Numbered from the stretch's first letter, positions 52,043 to 60,417 are shown. The stretch: DNA of 64,000 bases from Acidithiobacillus_B sp049965315 (GCF_049965315.1 NZ_JBMFWL010000006.1:1-64000); one strand, 5' to 3'. Notes: a model not told the origin generated them from the sequence alone. Numbers and translations: made by a program.

Positions 52043-53446
52043 ATGGAAGCAACGCTGGGTTTGAACATACTGGTTGTGGACGATGAACCGGACATTTGCG
52101 AGTCCCTGGCGGGGATCCTGGAGGACGAGGGCTATGTGGTCAGCACCGCAGGCAGCGCGGAAGCGGCCGATGCCTTCCTGCGGCAGGCCTCCGTCGATCT
52201 GGTCCTCCTGGATATCTGGCTGCCCGGGGAGGATGGCGTCAGCCTGCTGCGCCGCTGGGCCGCCGCAGGGCTGCAGCAGCCGGTGGTCATGATGTCCGGC
52301 CATGGCACTGTCGAAACGGCGGTGCAGGCGACCAAGCTGGGGGCCTATGACTTCATCGAGAAGCCCCTGTCCCTGGACAAGACCCTGCTCACCGTCGGCC
52401 ATGCCCTGGAGGCCAGCCGCCTGCAGCGGGAGAACCGCGCCTTGCGCAGTCAGGCGGGCCTGGTCATGGCGCCCAGCGGCCAGAGTCCGGCCATTAGCCA
52501 GTTTCGCGAGCAACTCCTGCGGGTCGCGGCCGTGGATTCCTGGGTCTTGTTGCTGGGCGAGGCGGGCACCGGCAAAGAGGTGGCGGCCCGTTACCTGCAC
52601 AGCCATAGTCAGCGCGCGGCGGGTCCTTTCATCGATCTGCGCGCCGCTGCCATCGCCCGGCCCAATGTCGCCATCGAGCTCTTCGGCAATGAGCGGGAAG
52701 GGCGCGTCACCCGCGGCCGCCTGGAGGTGGCCCACAGCGGCACGCTCTTCATCGACGAGATCGCCGACATGGATCTGGAAACCCAGGCGCGCCTTTTTTC
52801 CGCCCTCCAGGAGCGGCGGATCATCCGCGTGGGGGGCGTAACCCCCGTTGCCGTGGATGTGCGGGTCATCGCCGGCAGTACCCATGATCTGGCCCAGGAG
52901 GTGCAGGCCGGCCGTTTCCGCCAGGATCTCTACTATCGCCTCAGCGCCATCCCCTTGCGGGTGCCGCCGCTGTCCGCCCGCAGTGCCGACATCCCCGTCC
53001 TCATCGAGGAATTCATGGCCTTTTACGGCCAGCGCGACGGCCTCGCCCCCCGCCAGTTCACGGACGAGACCCTCGATGTCCTGCGCCACTATCCCTGGCC
53101 CGGCAACGTCCGCGAATTGCAGAATCTGGTAGAGCGCCTGTTGATCCTGGCCGAGGGGCCGGAGATCAGCGCCGCCGAGGTGGAAGGGGCCCTGGGCCTG
53201 GATAACCGTTTGGCCCTGGCCGGCAATCTGGAAGGGGAAGACTTTGGCGGTACGCTGAAACGCGCCCGGGAGCGCTTTGAGCGGGCCTTTCTGGAATATC
53301 ACCTGGCGCGCAACGACTGGAACATCGCGCGCACCGCCGAAGTGGTGGGGCTGGAACGCACGCACCTCTACCGCAAGCTCAAGAACCTGGGCATCGCCCT
53401 CAAAGGCGAGCGCCGCGCCGGCGAGGAGGACGAGGACGAGCGCTAG
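52043..53446 (+). CDS. ntrX: NtrX-like response regulator without a GAFTGA motif
   Basis: This 467-residue regulator has a receiver (VVDDEPD near 12-18, phospho-Asp in LVLLDIWLPGEDG near 56, Lys in EKPLSL). Its AAA+ domain shows GEAGTGKE (about 171), the Walker B-like GTLFIDEIADM and YPWPGNVREL. A Fis-type helix-turn-helix follows (IARTAEVVGLERTHLYRKLKNLGI) and an acidic tail. Where sigma-54 activators carry GAFTGA after ELFG, this protein has ELFGNEREGRVTRGRLEVAHSG. It is therefore unlikely to activate sigma-54 directly and may act as a sigma-70 regulator or repressor. Confidence 0.9.
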   Translation: MEATLGLNILVVDDEPDICESLAGILEDEGYVVSTAGSAEAADAFLRQASVDLVLLDIWLPGEDGVSLLRRWAAAGLQQPVVMMSGHGTVETAVQATKLGAYDFIEKPLSLDKTLLTVGHALEASRLQRENRALRSQAGLVMAPSGQSPAISQFREQLLRVAAVDSWVLLLGEAGTGKEVAARYLHSHSQRAAGPFIDLRAAAIARPNVAIELFGNEREGRVTRGRLEVAHSGTLFIDEIADMDLETQARLFSALQERRIIRVGGVTPVAVDVRVIAGSTHDLAQEVQAGRFRQDLYYRLSAIPLRVPPLSARSADIPVLIEEFMAFYGQRDGLAPRQFTDETLDVLRHYPWPGNVRELQNLVERLLILAEGPEISAAEVEGALGLDNRLALAGNLEGEDFGGTLKRARERFERAFLEYHLARNDWNIARTAEVVGLERTHLYRKLKNLGIALKGERRAGEEDEDER

Positions 53447-53464
53447 CCGGCGGGGTTTCTTGCC

Positions 53465-53485
53465 GGGCCGGTAGCCATCCGGCCC
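53465..53485 (+). terminator. possible terminator after ntrX
   Basis: GGGCCGG-TAGCCAT-CCGGCCC is a perfect 7-base stem 18 bases after the ntrX stop. A short T run (TGTTTTC) comes only 8 bases later, so it may be a weak or rho-assisted terminator. From 53486 to 53604 I see no gene. Confidence 0.4.
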
Positions 53486-53604
53486 CGGCGGCTGTTTTCA
53501 CAGGAAACAACGATCAGGAGTCCAATTCCCGGCGGTGTGCATACCCGTGGGGGCGAGGGCCGTTGGAGGAGGACGGGGATGAGCCGGGTACCTGCCTGTT
53601 AGCA

Positions 53605-54915
53605 TCAATGACCCGGGTCCTCCAGGGTAAAGACGGCGGCGTTGTCTTCGTAGGCAAAGATCTCCGCATAGCGCCCCCAGTAGATGATGGTATCCAGCAC
53701 GGTCTGGGCCTCATCATCGCTGAGCTGGTCTTCCAGCTCCCGGAGGAAACGGTCGGCAGGGGCGCGGTGGCTGGGGCGCTCGTCGAGGATAGCGCGAATA
53801 TGCGCGGCCAGGGGCACCCGCTCCATGAGATGGCGGGCAAAGAGACGCTTGCGCTCCTGCACGTTCCCTTCGGCGAAAAGCCGCCCCGCCGGCGTGAGGC
53901 TGATCTCTCCCGCGTCGGATTCGGCGAAGCCCAGGATCTCCAGGGCCTCCACCAGGGGAAAGAGATCATCCACGGAAAACTGGGTATCGTCGGCCAGTTC
54001 CGAGAGGTTTACCCGCAAGGCCCCGTCATGTTTTTCCAGGGTGGCCAGGGCCTCCAGCAGGCCGGCCATGCGGTTGATGGAGGTATGTGGCAGTCGGTAG
54101 CCCAAACCCACCGGCTCCTTCTTGCCATCGGTCTTGCTGATGGGCCGGGCGGTCATGATGGCATAGACCTGTTCCACCAGGTTGCGGAAATCCTGCGACT
54201 CCCGATCCCGCGGCTGGGGCAGGGTGACCGGGATCTCCGCCCGTATCCGTCCCGGATTGCTGCCGAAGATCAGGATGCGATCGGCCATCAGGACCGCTTC
54301 CTCAATGTTGTGGGAGACCAGGAGGATGCCGCGCAGGGCAGTTTTGCGCTCGGCCCACAGATCCAGGAGGTCGGTACGGAGGGTTTCCGCGGTCAAGACA
54401 TCCAGGGCGGAGAAGGGCTCGTCCATGAGGAGGACCCGGGGATCGATGACCAAGGCCCGGGCGAAGCCCACGCGCTGGCGCATGCCCCCCGAGAGCTCCC
54501 GGGGGTAGGCCGACTCGAAGCCGTCCAGGCCGATCAGATCAATGGCCCGCAAGGCCCGCTCCTGCCGCTCCTTGCGCGGCACGCGCAGGGCCTCCAGGCC
54601 CAGCTCCACATTCTGCAGCACCGTCAGCCAGGGGAAGAGGGCGAAGCTCTGGAAGACCATGGCCAGGCCCGCCACCGGGCCGTTCACCGCTTTTCCCTGA
54701 TACAGCACCGCCCCGCCGTTGGCCGGCATCAGCCCGGCGAGGATGCGCAGGAGGGTGGATTTGCCCGATCCGGAGCGGCCGACAATGACCAGGATCTCCC
54801 CGTCCCGCAGTTCCATCCGCACGTCGTCCAGGATGAGCAGGTCCCCGCCATCGGCGTTCTTGAAGGTCTTGCGCACCTGTTCCAGTTGAAACAAGGGCGT
54901 GGTCGCGTTGCTCAT
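53605..54915 (-). CDS. NitT/TauT-type ABC transporter ATPase with AAA-associated C-terminal domain
   Basis: The 436-residue protein has an ABC ATPase domain at 1-250: Walker A GRSGSGKSTLLRILAG (about 46), the Q-loop in FQSFALFPWLTVLQNV, signature LSGGMRQRVGFARAL, Walker B VLLMDEPFSALD and H-loop SHNIEE. A second domain of about 150 residues (DGALRVNLSELADDTQFSVDDLFPLVEALEILGFAE, then RRLFAEGN-like and YWGRYAEIFAYED) matches the AAA-associated C-terminal domain found on some nitrate/sulfonate/bicarbonate-type ATPases. That domain may sense substrate. It lies 9 bases after the permease. Confidence 0.85.
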   Translation of the reverse strand: MSNATTPLFQLEQVRKTFKNADGGDLLILDDVRMELRDGEILVIVGRSGSGKSTLLRILAGLMPANGGAVLYQGKAVNGPVAGLAMVFQSFALFPWLTVLQNVELGLEALRVPRKERQERALRAIDLIGLDGFESAYPRELSGGMRQRVGFARALVIDPRVLLMDEPFSALDVLTAETLRTDLLDLWAERKTALRGILLVSHNIEEAVLMADRILIFGSNPGRIRAEIPVTLPQPRDRESQDFRNLVEQVYAIMTARPISKTDGKKEPVGLGYRLPHTSINRMAGLLEALATLEKHDGALRVNLSELADDTQFSVDDLFPLVEALEILGFAESDAGEISLTPAGRLFAEGNVQERKRLFARHLMERVPLAAHIRAILDERPSHRAPADRFLRELEDQLSDDEAQTVLDTIIYWGRYAEIFAYEDNAAVFTLEDPGH

Positions 54916-54924
54916 GCTTTCTCC

Positions 54925-56640
54925 TCAGTCCAGACGAAAGCGCCTTTCCGCCGCCCGATACAGGCGCCGCCAGAAGAAGCGGTTGACAGTGATCACGTAG
55001 AGGGACATCACGCCGATCCCCAAGGCCACCTTTTCCATCTGCCCGGAGCCGGTGGCCAGGGTGATATAGGCGCCCAGACCCGTCGCCACCAGGGTATGGC
55101 TGCCCCAGCTCACCACCTCGGCGACGATGCTGGCATTCCAGGCACCGCCGCTGGCGGTGATGGCACCGGTGACGAAACCGGGAAAGATGCCCGGCAGCAG
55201 CAGGCGCTTCCACAGCAACCAGCCGCGCAGACCGAAGCTGCGCGCCGCCTCCTTGAGATCCCCGGGCAAGGCCGTCGTCGCGCCGACGACATTGAAGAGG
55301 ATGTACCACTGACTGCCCAGGATCATCAGGGGGCTTACCCAGACGTTCACGTTCAGATGAAAGGTCAGGATGAGCACCACCACCAGGGGAAAGAGCAGAT
55401 TGGCCGGGAAGGCGGCCAGAAACTGGGCGAGGCCCTGCACCCGGGCCGTCAGGCGCGGATTGAGGCCGATCTTGATGCCGATGGGCACCCAGATGAGGGC
55501 AGAGAGCAGGACCAGGACAAAGACCCGCAGGGCGGTCACGGCGCCGAGATAAAAGACATGGCCGATTTCCGCTCCGGAAAAAAAGCGGGGGATGACGAGG
55601 CCGAGTTGCCACAGGGCGGCCACGAGGAGGATCGCCAGCACCCCGTAAAACAGACCGTCCCGCCAAGCCTTTTGACCCGCGCTTGGACGCTGCCGCGCCG
55701 GCCCGGATGCGGGCGGGAGCAGGCGCACGCTGGCCTCCCACAGGGCCCGGGGAAGGAGGACGACGAGGCGCACCAGGTGGGTGCGATGGAAGAAATCCAG
55801 GACGGCGGACTGGGGCTTTTGCAGGTCGCCGCTCGTTTCGAACTTGAACTTGTCGGCCCAGGCGACGATGGGCCGGAAGAGCAGAAAGTCGTAGAGAAAG
55901 ATCACCACGACCATGGTGGCGATGGCCCAGAAGATGGCGCCGAGGTCCTTGTTCCGAATAGCCAGGGCGATATAGGAGCCGATGCCGGGCACGGCCACCG
56001 TCTGGCCGGCGACGGTGATGGCCTCGGCGGCCACCACGAAAAACCAGCCGCCGGACATGGACATCATGGTGTTCCACAAGAGCCCGGGCACGGAAAAAGG
56101 CAATTCCAGCTTCCAAAAGCGCTGCCAGGCGTTGAGGCGATAGAGCCGCGCCGCCTCGTCCAGCTCCTTGGGGAGGGTGGTCAAGCCCTGATACAGGGCA
56201 AAGGTCATGTTCCAGACCTGCGAGGTAAAGACCGCGAAGATCACCGCCAGTTGCACGCCGATGAGGCTGCCCGGGAAGAGGGCCATGAAGCCCGTCACGG
56301 TGATGGACAGATAACCGAGGATGGGCACCGACTGCAGGATATCCAGCAGCGGAATGAGGATCTTCTCCGCATAGCGGTTCTTCGCCGCCAGAGTCGCATA
56401 AACCAGGGTGAAAGCGAGGGAGCAGACGACGGCCGCCAGCATCCGCGAAACCGTGTCCAGGGCGTATTCCGGCAATTCCCAGGGGCTGCTGGAGATGGCG
56501 ATGCTTTCCCCCAGATGAAAGGGGACCGCCATGCCGCGGGAAATGTGGGCGATGAGGAAAAAGACCGCCAATACCAGCGGGATGGCGATGAGGTCTTGAC
56601 GATTGGGCATGGGAAAGGCCAAGGAGGACGCGAGCTTCAT
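54925..56640 (-). CDS. ABC transporter permease with two fused membrane domains
   Basis: This 571-residue protein carries two tandem BPD-type permease domains. The first (about 60-275) has the EAA-like loop TLPKELDEAARLYRLNAWQRFWKLELPFSVPGL. The second (about 330-565) has ALPGDLKEAARSFGLRGWLLWKRLLLPGIFPG. About 12 transmembrane helices are expected, so one polypeptide replaces the usual permease dimer. The ATG at 56640 was preferred to a GTG at 56655. Relatives move nitrate, sulfonates, taurine or bicarbonate. No periplasmic binding protein gene is adjacent, so the substrate is unknown. Confidence 0.87.
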   Translation of the reverse strand: MKLASSLAFPMPNRQDLIAIPLVLAVFFLIAHISRGMAVPFHLGESIAISSSPWELPEYALDTVSRMLAAVVCSLAFTLVYATLAAKNRYAEKILIPLLDILQSVPILGYLSITVTGFMALFPGSLIGVQLAVIFAVFTSQVWNMTFALYQGLTTLPKELDEAARLYRLNAWQRFWKLELPFSVPGLLWNTMMSMSGGWFFVVAAEAITVAGQTVAVPGIGSYIALAIRNKDLGAIFWAIATMVVVIFLYDFLLFRPIVAWADKFKFETSGDLQKPQSAVLDFFHRTHLVRLVVLLPRALWEASVRLLPPASGPARQRPSAGQKAWRDGLFYGVLAILLVAALWQLGLVIPRFFSGAEIGHVFYLGAVTALRVFVLVLLSALIWVPIGIKIGLNPRLTARVQGLAQFLAAFPANLLFPLVVVLILTFHLNVNVWVSPLMILGSQWYILFNVVGATTALPGDLKEAARSFGLRGWLLWKRLLLPGIFPGFVTGAITASGGAWNASIVAEVVSWGSHTLVATGLGAYITLATGSGQMEKVALGIGVMSLYVITVNRFFWRRLYRAAERRFRLD

Positions 56641-56657
56641 GCCGGGAGACTCCACAT

Positions 56658-56698
56658 TTGGCGGCTGGGACCGCAGTCTTTATACTGATTCAGATCAG
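56658..56698 (+). promoter_or_regulatory. moaB promoter with overlapping inverted repeat
   Basis: TTGGCG (56658-56663) and TATACT (56681-56686) are 17 bases apart, a good sigma-70 promoter. An inverted repeat, CTGAT-TCAG-ATCAG (56685-56698), overlaps the end of the -10 and the likely start point, where a repressor could bind. moaB starts 22 bases later. Confidence 0.5.
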
Positions 56699-56719
56699 GC
56701 ACTGTAAAGGGGTGGAAAA

Positions 56720-57262
<543 letters not shown>

Positions 57263-57274
57263 GGTGAGCACCAC

Positions 57275-57300
57275 CCGTAGGAGCGGCCCACAGCCGCGAC
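57275..57300 (+). repeat. REP-like palindromic element, copy 2
   Basis: CGTAGGAGCGGCCCACAGCC followed by GCGAC forms a GCGGC-CCACA-GCCGC hairpin preceded by GTAGGA, the general form of REP elements in several gammaproteobacteria. It matches 10571-10592 at most positions. It lies in the moaB-methyltransferase spacer. Confidence 0.55.
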
Positions 57301-57357
57301 CCGCCTGCTCACCCGCCACCAACGCGACAATGGGTAGCTGCCTGCAGAGCGGACCCC

Positions 57358-57894
57358 ATGACTGACGACCGCCACGCCCATTGGGAAGCCTGTTACGCCG
57401 AGGCCGCGCCGACGGCACCGGAAGCGCTCCCCTTCCTCATCGCCCACGCCCAGGAACTCCCCGCCGGCGGGCGCGCCCTCGATCTCGCCTGCGGCCGGGG
57501 CGGCAACGCCCTCTTCCTCGCCCGCCGCGGTCTGCGGACCGCCGCCTGGGACTACGCCGCAAGCGCCGTCGCCGGACTCGCCCGGACAGCCACCGGCCTC
57601 CCCCTGCAGGCCGAATGCCGGGACGTCATCGCCCAGCCCCCCGCCCCGGAATCCTTCGACGTCATCGTCGTCGCCCACTTTCTGCACCGGCCACTGTTCC
57701 CTTTTCTCGCCGCCGCCCTGCGGCCCGGCGGTCTGCTCTTCTATGAAACCTGGTGCGGCCCCTACGCCGGCCGCGGCCCCCGGAATCCCGCCTTTCGCCT
57801 CGCCCCCGGCGAACTGGCCGGCGCCTTTCCCATGCTCACCCTTTCGCAAATTCAGGAAGACACGGACCGCGCCGCCGCCCTCTGGAGGCGGTGA
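57358..57894 (+). CDS. class I SAM-dependent methyltransferase
   Basis: This is a 178-residue small methyltransferase. It has a clear SAM site RALDLACGRGGNALFLARRGLRTAAWDYA (about 39-67; motif I GxGxG-like ACGRGGN), motif II SFDVIVVAHFLHRPLFP and motif III LRPGGLLFYETW. This resembles TehB-type or thiopurine-type methyltransferases. The substrate is unknown. It is followed, 2 bases after its stop, by the end of the opposite-strand integron integrase. Confidence 0.82.
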   Translation: MTDDRHAHWEACYAEAAPTAPEALPFLIAHAQELPAGGRALDLACGRGGNALFLARRGLRTAAWDYAASAVAGLARTATGLPLQAECRDVIAQPPAPESFDVIVVAHFLHRPLFPFLAAALRPGGLLFYETWCGPYAGRGPRNPAFRLAPGELAGAFPMLTLSQIQEDTDRAAALWRR

Positions 57895-57896
57895 GT

Positions 57897-58883
57897 TTAC
57901 ATATCCAGCGGGCTGATGACGCCGCGTCCGCCTTTGTTGAGCACGTGGGTGTAAATCATCGTCGTGGAGACATCCTGGTGCCCCAGCAGCTCCTGAACCG
58001 TCCGGATATCGTAGCCCGCCGGCAGCAGGTGTGTCGCAAAGGAATGGTGCAGCACATGGGGCGTCGCCGGCTTGACGATCTCTGCGCGACTCGCTGCCGT
58101 CCGGATGGCGCGCTGTACGGAAGCCTCATAAATATGGTGTCGCCGTTGCGCCCCCGTGCGCGGATCGCGGCTTAGAGCGGGTGACGGAAAGACATACTGC
58201 CAACCCCAGGCACGCGCACTGGATGGATATTTGATCGCCAGCGCATCCGGCAGATACACCTTCCCCCAGCCCGGCCTCCAAATCGCCGTCATGCAGCAGC
58301 CGGCTTTCTCCATTTGTTTTTTAAGGGGCAGCAGAATGTTCTCCGGCAATACCGTCACCCGGTCTTTGCCGCCCTTGCCATCCCGAATGATGATTTCCCG
58401 ACGCTCGAACTCCACGTCTTTTACCCGAAGCCGCAAGCCCTCCAACAAGCGCATGCCGGTTCCATAAAGCAGGCTGGCCACCAGCCACATGGTCCCGGAG
58501 AGTTCATGCAGCAACGCCCGCGCTTCGCTGGGGGTCAGCACCGTAGGCAAGTGTTGCGAAGGCTTGGCGCTGGTGATGTCGTCCAGCCAGGGCAGGAGGC
58601 CTACATCGAGCACCTGCTTATAAAGGAGAAGCAACGCCGCCCTGGCCTGATTTTGCGTGGAGGACGACACCTTGCGCTCCACCGCCAGATAGCTGAGGAA
58701 TGCCTCGATCTCTGCGGCCCCCATCCCTTTGGGATGCCGCTTGTGGTGGAAGAGAATGAAGCGCCGCGCCCAGTCCGTATAGGCCTCTTCGGTGCGGATG
58801 CTGTAGTGCAACGCCCTGATCCGGGCACGCATCTGGTCCAGGAGTTTGGGCGGGGGGATGGGGGCTGGCTGGCCACTTTTCAT
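57897..58883 (-). CDS. intI: integron-type tyrosine integrase IntI, probably inactive
   Basis: This 328-residue recombinase has a SAM-like N-domain and a catalytic domain with first Arg in GTGMRLLEGLRLR, Lys in GKGGKDR and nucleophile Tyr in TTMIYTHVL. The IntI-specific insert is present (WGWQYVFPSPALSRDPRTGAQRRHH). The conserved HxxR is read as H-V-L-H: codon CAC where CGC is expected, one G-to-A change. In addition, residues about 193-204 (AGCCMTAIWRP) are out of frame with the family. The other frame reads RLLHDGDLEAG, so two compensating indels at about 58306 and 58270 are likely. It is divergent from the cassettes at 59189 onward. Confidence 0.85.
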   Translation of the reverse strand: MKSGQPAPIPPPKLLDQMRARIRALHYSIRTEEAYTDWARRFILFHHKRHPKGMGAAEIEAFLSYLAVERKVSSSTQNQARAALLLLYKQVLDVGLLPWLDDITSAKPSQHLPTVLTPSEARALLHELSGTMWLVASLLYGTGMRLLEGLRLRVKDVEFERREIIIRDGKGGKDRVTVLPENILLPLKKQMEKAGCCMTAIWRPGWGKVYLPDALAIKYPSSARAWGWQYVFPSPALSRDPRTGAQRRHHIYEASVQRAIRTAASRAEIVKPATPHVLHHSFATHLLPAGYDIRTVQELLGHQDVSTTMIYTHVLNKGGRGVISPLDM

Positions 58884-59009
58884 CCGGAGAATATTAGGCT
58901 GTCCTAAATTTTTAAGTAAGTGTGGTTGCGTTGCAAATACAGCATGTTGGCGCTGTCCTGCGTTGCGTTAGCCGTCTATCGTGTGCTAGGGTGGTGCGAT
59001 CCAATTTAT

Positions 59010-59195
59010 GTTCGCGGGCGCTGTGCGCCCGCGAACGAGGCGCGAGTGGTGCGAACATCGGGGCGGCGGGCGCACAGCGCCCACGAACCCCTCGTTCGAG
59101 CGGACACCGCTACGCGGCTTCGCCCGCGTGAGCCTCCGCGCACTTCGTGCCCTACGGCCTCACGCGGGTGGCGCACAACTCGCGCCTCGTTGGGC
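59010..59195 (+). repeat. nested palindromes between intI and the first cassette (attI/attC-like)
   Basis: The 377-base gap between intI and the antitoxin has no gene before 59261 but is full of inverted repeats. GTTCGCGGGCGC-TGT-GCGCCCGCGAAC is a perfect 12-base hairpin (59010-59036). AACGAGGCGCGAGT-x-GTGCG at 59034-59053 pairs with 59172-59191 (one mismatch). CCCGCGTGAG (59123-59132) pairs with CTCACGCGGG (59159-59168). The block ends in GTTGGGC (59189-59195), a perfect integron R' box (GTTRRRY). It may be a large attC or remnants of several. Confidence 0.6.
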
Positions 59196-59260
59196 ATCTC
59201 CCCAACACTCGGCACCAAACTCGCGGTACAATTCTGATTATCTTTACGGAGGCATTAACC

Positions 59261-59485
59261 ATGGGAAATCAACTCGAATTGCTCGAAGCTGAAGCCCTGA
59301 AACTAACTGCTAGTGAACGCGCAGCTTTCGCCCAGTTATTGCTTGCCAGTCTCGACGAAGATACCGAGATTGAGGAAGCATGGGCCGCCGAAACCGAGCG
59401 CAGAATTGCTGACATCGAAAGTGGGGCGGTACAAGTCATTCCGATTACTGACGTTCTGGCTCAGGTTCGTGCAGCATTGAAGTGA
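59261..59485 (+). CDS. antitoxin of a RelB/addiction-module type (cassette gene)
   Basis: The 74-residue protein, LEAEALKLTASERAAFAQLLLASLDEDTEIEEAWAAETERRIADIESG, matches the short 'addiction module component' antitoxins (TIGR02574-like). They have the LxxxERxxLAxxLLxSL core and a toxin-binding helix WxxExxRRxxxIxxG. ACGGAGG precedes the ATG. It overlaps the toxin by GTGA. Base composition is lower in GC than in chromosomal neighbours. It lies inside a putative integron cassette (59190-59865). Confidence 0.85.
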   Translation: MGNQLELLEAEALKLTASERAAFAQLLLASLDEDTEIEEAWAAETERRIADIESGAVQVIPITDVLAQVRAALK

Positions 59486-59775
59486 AGCTCGTCGTTACTC
59501 CACCGGCGCTCGCCGAATTGCACGACGCGGCAGCGTTTTATACGCTGAAGGCGAATGTCGAGCTTGGTCTCGCGTTTGTGGCTGAGTTTGAGCGAACGGC
59601 CAATCTCGTTTTGGACAACCCTCTGCTCGGTGCCGTGTTTCGTAGCACTCGCCGGCGATATATCTTCCGTCAATTCCCATATAGCATCATTTATCAGGTT
59701 ACCGCAGAGGAGCTTCGAATTCTCGCCGTGGCACATCACAGGCGGCGCCCTGGCTACTGGGCGCAGCGGAAATAG
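59482..59775 (+). CDS. RelE/ParE-family toxin (cassette gene)
   Basis: This 97-residue toxin reads VTPPALAELHDAAAFYTLKANVELGLAFVAEFERTANLVLDNPLLGAVFRSTRRRYIFRQFPYSIIY, then LRILAVAHHRRRPGYW. This is the ParE/RelE fold with the usual C-terminal AVAHxRRxPxYW block. It would inhibit gyrase or translation; ParE-type is more likely from the ending. It starts with GTG on the antitoxin stop. Toxin-antitoxin pairs are frequent cassettes in chromosomal integrons and stabilise arrays. Confidence 0.88.
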   Translation: MKLVVTPPALAELHDAAAFYTLKANVELGLAFVAEFERTANLVLDNPLLGAVFRSTRRRYIFRQFPYSIIYQVTAEELRILAVAHHRRRPGYWAQRK

Positions 59776-59801
59776 TACGCCGTGTCACTTCGAACATCGA
59801 T

Positions 59802-59871
59802 GCCCAACCCATCCATCAACACCGACGCTGCGCGATAAAGCCGCGCAGCGTCGGTTAGCTTTACGTTAGTT
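59802..59871 (+). repeat. attC site of the toxin-antitoxin cassette
   Basis: The R'' box GCCCAAC (59802-59808) is the exact reverse complement of GTTGGGC at 59189-59195, as required for the two ends of one cassette. Between lies a perfect 14-base stem (59821-59834 with 59842-59855, loop ATAAAGC). The R' box is GTTAGTT (59865-59871), one base off GTTRRRY. Total length of about 70 bases suits attC. The cassette would run from 59190 to 59865. Confidence 0.75.
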
Positions 59872-59903
59872 TTCTCCATCATGGTGGATCACCAGAGATA
59901 GCC

Positions 59904-60143
59904 ATGCCGCAACTCAAAGAATGGTTTCTTCTCATCCTGGGTGTTGGTCTCGTCGCGGTCGCGGTGCAGGGGGTTTTCCGTGGGTGGCTGCCGAATGGTC
60001 GGAACGGTTTCAAGCAAGGCGCGGGCGTCTACCGTGAAGACCAGCCTGTCGGCTTCTGGTTTTTCTTCTGCCTATATTTTGGTGGCGGCTTATACGTGGC
60101 TTTTTATGCCTTGCGTCCTCTGTTCGGTCATGCAGCGCAGTGA
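59904..60143 (+). CDS. small membrane protein, possible second cassette gene
   Basis: This 79-residue protein has two predicted transmembrane helices (about 7-24 and 49-71) joined by a short hydrophilic loop (WLPNGRNGFKQGAGVYREDQPVG). No family is recognised. The ATG has only a weak ribosome site. It follows the attC at 59802-59871 by 32 bases, as expected for the next cassette's gene. Confidence 0.5.
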   Translation: MPQLKEWFLLILGVGLVAVAVQGVFRGWLPNGRNGFKQGAGVYREDQPVGFWFFFCLYFGGGLYVAFYALRPLFGHAAQ

Positions 60144-60417
60144 GGCATAGCCGAAGTGCTGAATCCTCTGCGCGACATGCCCCTCCATGTGGCCCCGGCG
60201 GCTTGGTGGCGGGCCGCTCGTCCCCTCGGCCCGGCCTTTGAATACGACGACTTCCTGCTTCTCTCCGATCTTGCCGAGCACGCCCGTCCGGAGTTCGGTC
60301 CGCCGGACCTCCTCCCTGCATTTCTCTAACGGCCTCGGGTCCGACACCGGATTCAACCGGGGCCGTTCCGGCCCGGTAACGGCGTTCAGGCTTCTCCCCG
60401 CCCGAAGCGGGCGGCTC
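60144..60417 (+). other. non-coding stretch with attC-like hairpin
   Basis: No convincing gene is seen between the small membrane protein and the mnmG promoter; the open frames are GC-driven. CTCTAAC (60324-60330) begins a hairpin in which AACGGCCTCGG (60328-60338) pairs with CCGGGGCCGTT (60357-60367), 10 of 11. It could be the degenerate attC of the second cassette, but its outer boxes do not fit the consensus. Confidence 0.35.

Noticed and set aside
53514..56688. Very long plus-strand frame antisense to the ABC transporter
   Set aside because: It lies wholly opposite two clearly recognisable genes and has the His/Gly/Gln-rich composition of a shadow frame.
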